Under the pieces are notes generated by a model. It did not search any database, was not told where the DNA came from, and was given only the letters and a program-made list of their open reading frames with translations. This document shows, piece by piece, positions 37,184-44,203 of a stretch of 64,000 bases of DNA; position 1 is the first letter of the stretch, and each line of letters opens with the position of its first letter. The stretch spans positions 310,001 through 374,000 of the forward strand of contig NZ_VCRA01000007.1 of assembly GCF_005938385.1 (NCBI RefSeq), read 5' to 3'. This DNA comes from Paenibacillus mesophilus. Its GTDB lineage: Bacteria; Bacillota; Bacilli; Paenibacillales; NBRC-103111. Position numbers and translations under genes: made by a program.

Positions 37184-38257
37184 TTACTTCGAAATAACTT
37201 CACGGTTCCAGCGGTCGATCCATGTTTTCATATTTTTGTTGACCGTGTTCCAATCGACCGTCTTCAGCTTGCTGATGAAATCCGGGCCGTAGGTCAGTCC
37301 CGACGCTTCCTCCGCGGTCAGCTTGACATTTTTATTGGCCGGGGAGTCGACCTTGTCGATCGCATTCGCCTTCTGCACTTGCTCGCTTAGCCACCAGTCG
37401 ATAAACTTCTCGCCCAGCTCCTTGTTCTTCGTTCCTTTGACCAGGTTCATCGTATTCAGGACGGCGTAAGCGCCTTCCTTCGGAATGACCCATTCCGCGT
37501 TCGGGTTCGCCTTCTTGATCGTCGCGAGCACGAAGTTTTGCACCGGTGCGATCGCAACCTCCTTCTGGTTGAACATGTTGGCCAGGTCGGAGCTTTTCAT
37601 ATAATATTTCACGACGTTCGGAGCGAGCTCTTTCAGTTTCCCGAACGCCTTGTCCGCATCCAAGGCGGAAGCGCCGGCCACTTTCGAAGAGAAGTCGATG
37701 ACGAAAGGACCGTCCGTCGTCGTTATATCGGGAATCGCCAGCTTGCCTTTGAATTCGCTTCTCCACAAATCGGCGTAGGACTCGACCGGCTTGGTGGCAA
37801 CCGTCTTATCATAGATGATCCCCGAGCTGCCGATCGTATAAGCCGGGCCATAGCCGGTTCCGTTAGGCGCTTTGGCGATATCGTACAAATGCTCAATATT
37901 CGGAATTTTGGAACGGTCGATTTGCTCGAACAAGCCTTCTTCGATCCCTTGGGCGGCATACCCTTCGGCCAGCATAATAACGTCGATCTGGTGCGCCTTC
38001 ATCCGCACTTTGCCGAGCCTGTCCGCATTGTTGCCGACCTCGAGCTTGATCTTGACATTATTCGCTTTCTCGAACGGCTCGAATACGTTCTTCCGGAGCA
38101 AATCTTCGCTAAAGCCCCAGGTGGATAAAACGAGCTCCTTCGGCGCCCCTCCCGCTTGCGTCCCCGCTCCGCTTTCTTCTTTCTTGGACGCGCAACCGGT
38201 CAATATCGTAGTCAGCAGCACGGATGCTGCAAGGGATACTGTCCAAACCTTCTTCAT
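37184..38257 (-). CDS. ABC transporter substrate-binding lipoprotein (PotD-like)
   Basis: A 357-residue receptor with a lipoprotein signal (VSLAASVLLTTILTGC). The two-lobe fold carries PotD-type segments: LSTWGFSEDLLRKNVFEPFEK, IDVIMLAEGYAAQGIEEGLFEQID, SGIIYDKTVATKPVESYADLW and a C-terminal hinge. ATG 38257 follows GGGAGG by 8 bases. It is promoter-proximal in the purine operon and captures the ligand for the PotABC-like components encoded downstream, from which it is separated by three enzyme genes. Confidence 0.9.
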   Translation of the reverse strand: MKKVWTVSLAASVLLTTILTGCASKKEESGAGTQAGGAPKELVLSTWGFSEDLLRKNVFEPFEKANNVKIKLEVGNNADRLGKVRMKAHQIDVIMLAEGYAAQGIEEGLFEQIDRSKIPNIEHLYDIAKAPNGTGYGPAYTIGSSGIIYDKTVATKPVESYADLWRSEFKGKLAIPDITTTDGPFVIDFSSKVAGASALDADKAFGKLKELAPNVVKYYMKSSDLANMFNQKEVAIAPVQNFVLATIKKANPNAEWVIPKEGAYAVLNTMNLVKGTKNKELGEKFIDWWLSEQVQKANAIDKVDSPANKNVKLTAEEASGLTYGPDFISKLKTVDWNTVNKNMKTWIDRWNREVISK

Positions 38258-38646
38258 GATGCGTTCCTCCCGAATGTAATTTTTGGTGTGTACTCAAAGT
38301 TTCCCCGCCAATGTTCCGTTTAGTCGCCATAACGATGACAATTATAAAAGCATATCCGGCCCCCGATTCCCCCTTTAACATGCCGTCATGGACGGCTTTT
38401 GTTCAAGCCCCTCGACTGTTTCACGTTCTCCGCCGCCTCCTCCGGAATGACCGGAAATCCCCGAAATAATGGTATAGGTAATCTGTTACATAACCAACAT
38501 ACCGCTATTTATAAGGAAAGCTGTTGAAATAGGGAAACGGTTACATATATAATAAAGTCCTCGACCCCCAATGTCAATGGCAGAAAAAGAGACGGCCGCG
38601 AGCGCTTACACGATCCGGTCCGTCTCAAATACGGGAGATGAAAGAA
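38258..38646. promoter_or_regulatory. Divergent control region with two LacI-type operators and an exporter promoter
   Basis: TTGAAA (38524-38529) and TATAAT (38548-38553), 18 bases apart, form a promoter for the plus-strand exporter. GGGAAACGGTTACA (38532-38545) lies inside its spacer and fits the LacI-family pattern TGNAANC/GNTTNCA on the right arm. A second related 14-mer, GGTAATCTGTTACA, is at 38477-38490, nearer to the purine operon. The sequence CGGTTACATAT is shared exactly with the promoter region of the LacI-family gene (41253-41266). Confidence 0.55.
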
Positions 38647-39858
38647 GTGGCAAGATGGCAAATCCATTTGATCGTGCTGGGCATTGGGCTGTTTTTCGTC
38701 AACGCGGGAATGACGATGATTATCCCGTTTCTTCCTCTGTACCTTCAAGAGCTGGGCGTGCGCGATCTGCATCGGGTCGCGGTATGGGCGAGCGTCATTT
38801 TCGCCGCCAATTTTTTTACGGCCTTTCTGTTCCAGCCGATCTGGGGCAATATGGCCGACCGGTACGGCCGCAAAATGATGGTGCTTCGCTCGGGCTTCGG
38901 GATGGCTGCGGTGATGACGCTGATGGGGTTCGCGGGCGGTCCTTGGCAGCTTCTGCTGCTTAGGATCTTGAACGGTGTCGTATCCGGCTTCGCCCCCGCC
39001 TCGATCGCACTGATGTCGGCAGGCACGCCGAGGCACAAAATCGGCTTTACGATGGGGTCGCTGCAATCGAGCGTCGTGGCGGGCACGATACTCGGGCCTT
39101 TGTTCGGCGGCTTCATGGCCGAGCATTACGGATACCGCCCGATCTTTTTTGTCACTGGCGCGCTCATCTTCATCGCTTCCGTCCTTGCTTTGCTGCTCGT
39201 CAAGGAGCAATTCGTCAAGGACGGCGCCAAGCGGAGCGGCGGCACCCCGCTGCTCGAAGCTTTCCGCCCGCTGCTGAAAGTGCGGGAGCTGAACATGCTG
39301 AACGTGACGACGGTCGTCATCCAGTTCGCCCTGCTCGGTCCCGTCGCGCTCATTCCGTTGTTCGTCCAGGAGCTGAGCGGGCAGGCGGGCATGGTCGCTT
39401 TTTACGCCGGTCTCGTCGGTTCGGTGAACGGACTGTCCAACATGATCGCCTCCCCGATCCTCGGCCGGCTCGGGGACAGGATCGGTTCCGGGCGCATTCT
39501 CTTCTTCTCCCTGCTCGGTTCCGCCTTGGTCTGCTTGCCCCAAGCGTTCGTGCACAGTACGCCGCAGCTGATCGCCGTCAGGTTCGCGCTCGGGATCTGT
39601 ATGGGCGGTCTGCTGCCGTCCGTCAATGCGCTGATCGGCAAATATGCGCCTCCGAACGCCGAAAGTATGGCGTACAGCCTCAACTCGAGCATGTATGCGC
39701 TCGGGAGCATGCTCGGACCTTTGGTTGGCGGAATGGTGTCCGAATCGATATCAATCCGCGGCGTATTCGTCCTTTCGGCTCTGCTGCTCGCAGCGTGCGC
39801 ATTCTGGCTGCGGCATGGTTTGCCGGACAAGCCGGGACGTGCAGGGACGGGGGCGTAA
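38647..39858 (+). CDS. Major facilitator superfamily exporter (multidrug type)
   Basis: About 403 residues with 12 helices. Family signatures include GNMADRYGRKMM after helix 2, a proline-containing helix 5 and LGDRIGSGRILFFSLLG in the second half. It resembles MdtG-type drug/metabolite proton antiporters. GTG 38647 has GGGAG 9 bases upstream; the ATG at 38638 touches the ribosome binding site and is unlikely. It is divergent from the purine operon and its promoter is overlapped by a LacI-type operator, which suggests it exports a purine or metabolite rather than acting as a general drug pump. This is inference. Confidence 0.85.
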   Translation: MARWQIHLIVLGIGLFFVNAGMTMIIPFLPLYLQELGVRDLHRVAVWASVIFAANFFTAFLFQPIWGNMADRYGRKMMVLRSGFGMAAVMTLMGFAGGPWQLLLLRILNGVVSGFAPASIALMSAGTPRHKIGFTMGSLQSSVVAGTILGPLFGGFMAEHYGYRPIFFVTGALIFIASVLALLLVKEQFVKDGAKRSGGTPLLEAFRPLLKVRELNMLNVTTVVIQFALLGPVALIPLFVQELSGQAGMVAFYAGLVGSVNGLSNMIASPILGRLGDRIGSGRILFFSLLGSALVCLPQAFVHSTPQLIAVRFALGICMGGLLPSVNALIGKYAPPNAESMAYSLNSSMYALGSMLGPLVGGMVSESISIRGVFVLSALLLAACAFWLRHGLPDKPGRAGTGA

Positions 39859-39868
39859 GCATCGTTTA

Positions 39869-40054
39869 ATAACGGAACTGTAGTCCGTTATAGACTGCTA
39901 CAGCAAGTATGCCGCGAAATTAAAGGAACTGGATTCCGTTAGTGGGCCCTTTTCCAAGCATTGAAGCAAAAAATGAATGTTATAACGCACCTTAGTTCCG
40001 TTATAACCAAGTAATGCTGCAAAATATCCTGTTTAACGGAGCAAAGTTCCGCTA
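39869..40054. repeat. Four palindromic repeats of the ATAACGGAACT...CCGTTAT type
   Basis: Copies lie at 39869-39891, 39921-39941, 39982-40004 and 40032-40054. Each is a short hyphenated palindrome with arms related to TAACGGAACT and AGTTCCGTTA. Spacers also resemble each other (AAGTATGCCGCGAAAT and AAGTAATGCTGCAAAAT), giving a higher-order unit of about 113 bp repeated twice. No coding frame is supported. Arrays of such units are a known feature of Paenibacillus-like intergenic regions in my recollection; their function is unknown. Confidence 0.75.
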
Positions 40055-40080
40055 TCGGCAACCGGCCCGGCAAAACGTGA

Positions 40081-40128
40081 AAAAGCAGTCCGGATCCCCC
40101 CTGAGGGGAGGCGTACCCGGACTGCTTT
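40081..40128. terminator. Bidirectional terminator, mainly for the LacI-family gene
   Basis: AAAGCAGTCCGG and CCGGACTGCTTT are perfect inverted 12-mers separated by about 24 bases, which contain a second small hairpin (CCCC/GGGG). On the minus strand the stem ends in CTTTTTC after the LacI-family stop at 40159. Confidence 0.75.
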
Positions 40129-40158
40129 ATATGTTCCGCTTCCTTGCACGTACCGACT

Positions 40159-41208
40159 TCACTCCGGAAGCGCGGCGGGATGCGTCCCGCTTCCCGGGGC
40201 GCCCGCGGCGGCGCCGGCCCTTTGGGTCGTTCCGCGCGGCATAAGCGTGACGTCGCACTCGTACGTTTCGTTGTCGATCGTCACGCCTTCGATCTTCTTG
40301 ATCAGCAGCCGCGTCGCGAGCGCACCCAGCTCGTAGATCGGCTGTGCCACCGTCGTTATTTCCGGCTCGGTCACCACGGTCAGGTCGATGCCGTCAAAGC
40401 CGACCAGCGCAAGCTGACCGGGTACCGATATGCCCATTTGCTGCATCTTCTTCAGCGCTCCGAGCGCCATCAAGTCGTTGCCGGCGAAAATGCCGTCGAT
40501 GTCCGGATGTCGCGCCAGCAGACGCTCGGCCGCTTCCATTCCTCCGCGTATGCTGAAGTTGCCCGGCTCCAGCAGCGTCGGGGAATACCACGGAAACTGA
40601 CGGACCGCTTCCTCATATCCGACAAGACGTTCCTTGGCCGTAGCCGTCTCCTGCGGACCGTACAGATGGCCGATCTTCCTGCAGCCGATATCGTGCAAGT
40701 GCCGGACGGCCATCTTCGCCCCTTCGTTGTTCTTCGAGCGGACGACGAGGCAAGGAACGTTCGCGGGCGCCCGGTCCAGCACGACGAGCGGGATGCCGGA
40801 TTTGTTCAGCTCGACGACGTCGGCGGTGCGCAGCGTATGGCTGGCGAACAAAATGCCGTCCACATAGCGGCTTTTCAAAATTTGAATATACTTTTGCTCT
40901 TTGTCCGTATCGTTGTCGGAATTGCACAGCACGACGGTGTAGCCGTACGTTTGCGCGACATCCTCCACCGCCCTCCCGAGCTCGGCGAAAAAAGGGTTGG
41001 CGATGTCGGGAAGAATGAGCGCAAGCGTCTCCGTCTTCCTGCTCGCCAGCCCTTTGGCCATCGCATTCGGCTCGTAGTGCAGCATCCGGATCGCCTGCTG
41101 CACCTTTTCCTTCGTCTCCTGATTGACGTAGCCGGTCTTGTTCAGTACCCGGGACACCGTCGCTACGGATACGCCAGCCAGCTTAGCCACATCCCTGATC
41201 GTTGCCAT
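40159..41208 (-). CDS. LacI/RbsR-family transcriptional repressor
   Basis: A 349-residue regulator. The N-terminal LacI helix-turn-helix is TIRDVAKLAGVSVATVSRVL with hinge helix segment NAMAKGLASRKT. A periplasmic-binding-like effector domain follows (LALILPDIANPFFAELGRAVE, FAGNDLMALGALKKM, GFDGIDLTVVTEPEITTVAQP). Sequence style is that of RbsR/PurR-like proteins, fitting the ribokinase and purine genes nearby. ATG 41208 has AAGGAG 4 bases upstream. The C-terminal 25 residues are Ala/Gly/Pro-rich and probably disordered. Confidence 0.9.
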   Translation of the reverse strand: MATIRDVAKLAGVSVATVSRVLNKTGYVNQETKEKVQQAIRMLHYEPNAMAKGLASRKTETLALILPDIANPFFAELGRAVEDVAQTYGYTVVLCNSDNDTDKEQKYIQILKSRYVDGILFASHTLRTADVVELNKSGIPLVVLDRAPANVPCLVVRSKNNEGAKMAVRHLHDIGCRKIGHLYGPQETATAKERLVGYEEAVRQFPWYSPTLLEPGNFSIRGGMEAAERLLARHPDIDGIFAGNDLMALGALKKMQQMGISVPGQLALVGFDGIDLTVVTEPEITTVAQPIYELGALATRLLIKKIEGVTIDNETYECDVTLMPRGTTQRAGAAAGAPGSGTHPAALPE

Positions 41209-41252
41209 ATATCTCCTTGATTTTGCGATAACGAGTACCGCTTTAATCGATA

Positions 41253-41266
41253 TGGTATCGGTTACA
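41253..41266. promoter_or_regulatory. LacI-type operator at the promoter of the repressor gene
   Basis: TGGTATCGGTTACA has a central CG and a right arm GGTTACA identical to the site in front of the exporter gene; the following CATAT is also shared. It lies about 45 bases upstream of the repressor start codon, suggesting autoregulation. Confidence 0.5.
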
Positions 41267-41331
41267 TATGCTCTACATTATAGGGAATGCTGCTAGGAAT
41301 GTCAATTCGTACGGCTGCCGCAGCCTTGTTT

Positions 41332-42213
41332 TCATTTGCCGCCGAAATGCGCGATCGCCATCCTGATGAACGCTTGGGTCGCATGTCCGAGAAATCGGTC
41401 GGAATGATACAGGATCCCCATATTTCGATATGGAGCACCCCCATTGATTTTAATACATCGCAGCCCCGGATCATCCATCGATTGGATTAGAGGCAAAGGC
41501 TGGACCGTCGCCCCGATGTTCGATTTCACGAGCTGGAGCAGCGATGTAGCCGTACTCGTCTCCATGATCGTCCGAAGGGTGAAGCCGTGAGGACGGCAGC
41601 AATCGTCTACCAGCTCCCTTCCGATATATCCTTCGGGAAACATGACCGTATCGATGTGCCGCAATTCTTGAAGATCGATCGCAGCACGGTCGGCCATCGG
41701 GTGTTTCTCGGAAACGACAAGAACGTATTCTTCCCGACCGAGCGGGATTTGGATTAGCCGATCATCGGGAAGCGGTAAAAGCCCGATGCCTATATCTACC
41801 TCATTCGCAAGCACTTGATTCGTTATTTCGATCGACGATATGATTTTCAGCTTGATTCTCGGATATTCCGTATGATAGTCGATTAAAAGCTTGGAGATCC
41901 GGTAGTCCAAATCCGACGGCAAAGCCCCGACCGTAACGGTACCTCGCTGGTAGCTGCGAAGCTCGTTGATCGAGTCTTTCGCATTCCGCATATCGCGGAC
42001 AATTTTGGCGCCGTGATCCCGCAGCAGCTCGCCCGCCTCGGTCAAGACGATTTTTTTGCCGATACGGTCGAATAAAATAACACCGAGTTCTTCCTCGAGC
42101 GCCCGGATTTGCAGGCTGAGCGTGGGCTGGGCAATGCCGAGCTTCTCCGCGGCTTTCGTAACGTGCATCAGGTCGCAAACCATCATGAAATATTCCAGCT
42201 GTCGAATTTCGAT
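41332..42213 (-). CDS. LysR-family transcriptional regulator with apparent ATT/ATC start codon
   Basis: About 293 residues: a LysR winged helix (RQLEYFMMVCDLMHVTKAAE, IAQPTLSLQIRALEEELG) and a two-lobe effector domain. LysR proteins conventionally begin MEIRQLEYF. Here the codons read ATT ATC GAA ATT CGA CAG CTG GAA TAT TTC. The upstream frame closes with TGA, with only ATA, AGG, AGG, AGG and ACT between. AAGGAGG lies 6 bases before ATT (42216) and 9 before ATC (42213). The first ATG (42186) would delete about ten conserved residues and has no ribosome binding site. It is divergent from a CynX-type transporter gene, its probable target. Confidence 0.8.
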   Translation of the reverse strand: MEIRQLEYFMMVCDLMHVTKAAEKLGIAQPTLSLQIRALEEELGVILFDRIGKKIVLTEAGELLRDHGAKIVRDMRNAKDSINELRSYQRGTVTVGALPSDLDYRISKLLIDYHTEYPRIKLKIISSIEITNQVLANEVDIGIGLLPLPDDRLIQIPLGREEYVLVVSEKHPMADRAAIDLQELRHIDTVMFPEGYIGRELVDDCCRPHGFTLRTIMETSTATSLLQLVKSNIGATVQPLPLIQSMDDPGLRCIKINGGAPYRNMGILYHSDRFLGHATQAFIRMAIAHFGGK

Positions 42214-42216
42214 AAT

Positions 42217-42341
42217 AGTCCTCCTCCTTATTCATTTATAATTACAATCATCATAATAGTTTTCATTATATTGATCAATGATGTAATCCGCACTACACTT
42301 ACAACATGACGACATACAAGGGAAAAAGGAGGTTACCGTCC
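42217..42341. promoter_or_regulatory. LysR/transporter divergent control region
   Basis: Contains the palindrome ATTGATCAAT (42270-42279), with flanking TCATTATA and GATG extending the symmetry. It is a candidate LysR box (T-N11-A class) midway between the two start codons. The region is AT-rich compared with the flanking genes. Confidence 0.4.
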
Positions 42342-43526
42342 ATGCGCAACGTTTATTTGGTTCTGGCGCTCTTTCTCGCTTCATTAAATTTACGCCCGGC
42401 TATTACCTCCATTTCTCCGCTGCTCGAGACAATCAAGGACAGTCTTGGCATGAGCGGCGTCACCGCCAGCTTGCTCACTTCGATTCCGGTGCTGTGTATG
42501 GGGCTGTTCGCGCCTACCGCTATGAAATGGAACAAGCTGTGGGGGATCGAGCGGACGATAACATTTGCTCTTGTGCTCATCGGGGCGGCGACGGCGATAC
42601 GGCTTTTTGCGGTCTCCTCCGCGCTGCTGCTCTTCAGCGCCTTTGCCGCCGGAGTCGGAATTGCCGTGGCGGGCCCGCTCCTGTCCGGTTTCATCAAGAA
42701 GCATTTCGCCGCCAACGCTTCTTCTCTCGTCGGTATTTACTCTATGGCTCTCGTCGTCGGCGCCGCGGTCAGCGCCGGGCTGTCCGTCCCCTTGCAGAAC
42801 GCGCTCGGCGGCTCGTGGCAAGCTTCGATTGCGGCTTGGTCAGGGCTTGCGATCGCGGCCCTTCCGCTATGGATCTTGTTCTCCCGGAAAATAAAGCACA
42901 TACGGCCTATCGCGCGGACACCCGCATCCGGGAACGGACGACTGCCGCTCCGCAACAAACGTTCTTGGCTGCTCACGTGCTACTTCGGCCTGATGGCTTT
43001 CGAGTTTTACTCCATTACGGCTTGGCTGGCGCCTGCCGTAGAAAGCTTGGGATACGACAAGAGCTTCGCCGGGGGAATGTTGACCTTATTCACCTTTATC
43101 CAAATCCCGGTCAGTCTGCTGATCCCATTCCTGATCTCCCGTTATCCGAAACGGCTCGCTTGGCTGCTCGGATCGGCATCTCTGGAGCTGTGCGGACTCC
43201 TCCTTCTTGTTGTTTCCGGCAGCCCATGGCTGATCGCGATCCTGCTCGGCATCGGCGCCGGCGGCTTATTCCCGATCGCGCTCATGCTGCCGATCGACGA
43301 AACCTCGAATGCCGAAGCCGCGAGCGCTTGGTCGGCCATGGTCCAATCGGGAGGCTATGTGATCGGATCGCTCGGACCGTTCTTCGTCGGTTGGATGCAC
43401 GACGTGTCCGGCGGCTTCACGACCGCTTTCGTCGGACTCGCCGCAGTGGCGGTTACGATGATGATTGCCCAGCTCTTGATCGGCAACAAGAAGGAGCTGT
43501 CGGCCTCGAACAGACATGCCGCTTAA
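42342..43526 (+). CDS. MFS transporter of the CynX/NimT (cyanate/nitroimidazole) type
   Basis: A 394-residue, 12-helix transporter with the family N-terminus ASLNLRPAITSISPLL and the conserved LGIGAGGLFPIALMLP helix in the C-half. Members have been linked to cyanate or 2-nitroimidazole transport, but substrates are mostly unknown. ATG 42342 follows AAAGGAGG by 9 bases, which rules out the ATG at 42306. It is divergent from the LysR regulator gene. Confidence 0.87.
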   Translation: MRNVYLVLALFLASLNLRPAITSISPLLETIKDSLGMSGVTASLLTSIPVLCMGLFAPTAMKWNKLWGIERTITFALVLIGAATAIRLFAVSSALLLFSAFAAGVGIAVAGPLLSGFIKKHFAANASSLVGIYSMALVVGAAVSAGLSVPLQNALGGSWQASIAAWSGLAIAALPLWILFSRKIKHIRPIARTPASGNGRLPLRNKRSWLLTCYFGLMAFEFYSITAWLAPAVESLGYDKSFAGGMLTLFTFIQIPVSLLIPFLISRYPKRLAWLLGSASLELCGLLLLVVSGSPWLIAILLGIGAGGLFPIALMLPIDETSNAEAASAWSAMVQSGGYVIGSLGPFFVGWMHDVSGGFTTAFVGLAAVAVTMMIAQLLIGNKKELSASNRHAA

Positions 43527-43534
43527 CAACGAAC

Positions 43535-43577
43535 AACCGCCTGATACGTCCGTTAGTACGGCAAATATCAGGCGGTT
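43535..43577. terminator. Hairpin between the convergent transporter and DinB genes
   Basis: AACCGCCTGAT and ATCAGGCGGTT form a perfect 11-bp stem. Tails are T-poor, so it is a weak or factor-assisted terminator serving both converging genes. Confidence 0.5.
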
Positions 43578-43607
43578 AGTTATACGGCTTAGAAATGACT
43601 TGATAAC

Positions 43608-44057
43608 CTATCTCACAAATAGGATATAATCGAGAACAACAGGTTCAATGCCGCTAGCCCGAAGCCGCGAGTTGATCTGTCCTCGGTGATACTGGCCGTG
43701 CAAGGCTACATGGGTTAAAATATCCCGCACGGAATTGGAGAACTCCTGTCCTTTGCTATTCTTATAGGATAACCATTGATCCGGATCCGTATTTGCCAAA
43801 CCCTTTAAAAGCGTTGTAAACCCTTCTTCATTTTGTTCAACGAGCTCCGCACAAACTTCCAGATCGGCGTCCGACCAGATGGGCAAGCTTGAACTGTCCT
43901 TTCCTTGCAGTCTTGTTAACCAAACCTTTTCCGCGCACAGGATATGGGTAAATAAGCGGCACACTTCTTGATTGTCCTCTTCCATCCGCTGCAACGCTTC
44001 AAGAATGCGGCGATTAGCCCAATATAAATGCTCATACATCTTTTGGATCGTTTTCAA
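43608..44057 (-). CDS. DinB/YfiT-like metalloprotein
   Basis: A 149-residue four-helix-bundle protein of the DinB family: YEHLYWANRRILEAL as helix 1, THILCAEKVWLTRL with the first metal histidine, and HVALHGQYHRGQI with the HxxxH pair. Family members include thiol-transferases and damage-inducible proteins; activity is unknown. The start is TTG 44057, 7 bases after GGGGG. The promoter is covered by two CGAGA/TCTCG palindromes, so expression is probably induced by relief of a repressor. Confidence 0.82.
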   Translation of the reverse strand: MKTIQKMYEHLYWANRRILEALQRMEEDNQEVCRLFTHILCAEKVWLTRLQGKDSSSLPIWSDADLEVCAELVEQNEEGFTTLLKGLANTDPDQWLSYKNSKGQEFSNSVRDILTHVALHGQYHRGQINSRLRASGIEPVVLDYILFVR

Positions 44058-44110
44058 TGAGAATCCCCCTCGTTTATGAATCGGATTGCAGCATAACTTT
44101 CGGATAAAAA

Positions 44111-44156
44111 CGAGACATTCTCGTTTATTATACCGAGAACATTCTCGTTTTTTAAA
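44111..44156 (-). promoter_or_regulatory. DinB promoter overlapped by two CGAGAA/TTCTCG palindromes
   Basis: On the minus strand TATAAT is at 44132-44127 with a weak TTAAAA-like -35 near 44155. A palindrome CGAGAA-TG-TTCTCG (44134-44147) lies in the spacer. A second copy, CGAGA-ATG-TCTCG (44111-44123), lies just downstream of the -10. Centres are about 23 bp apart, roughly two helix turns, as for a repressor binding both sites. It does not match the Bacillus LexA box. Confidence 0.6.
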
Positions 44157-44163
44157 CAAAAAA

Positions 44164-44195
44164 GCAAAAAGAGCCGCCGCTTACGCGGACGACTC
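44164..44195 (-). terminator. Intrinsic terminator of the copper ATPase gene
   Basis: AGAGTCG and CGGCTCT (minus strand), with an inner CCGC/GCGG pairing, form the stem, followed by TTTTT. Confidence 0.75.
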
Positions 44196-44203
44196 TCCCC
44201 ATG

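Noticed and set aside
34538-37390. A 950-codon plus-strand frame across the ribokinase, nucleoside hydrolase and M20 genes
   Set aside because: It is antisense to three genes with complete family motifs, has no domain of its own, and arises from the codon bias of GC-rich DNA.
38509-39555. A 348-codon minus-strand frame opposite the MFS exporter gene
   Set aside because: It is highly charged and low in complexity, lacks family motifs, and the plus strand encodes a clear 12-helix transporter.
39869-40054. CRISPR array
   Set aside because: Repeat copies differ from each other, spacing is irregular, spacers are related to one another, and no cas genes are present.
44111-44147. LexA box upstream of the DinB gene
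   Set aside because: Arms are CGAGAA/TTCTCG rather than the CGAAC/GTTCG of Bacillus LexA sites.
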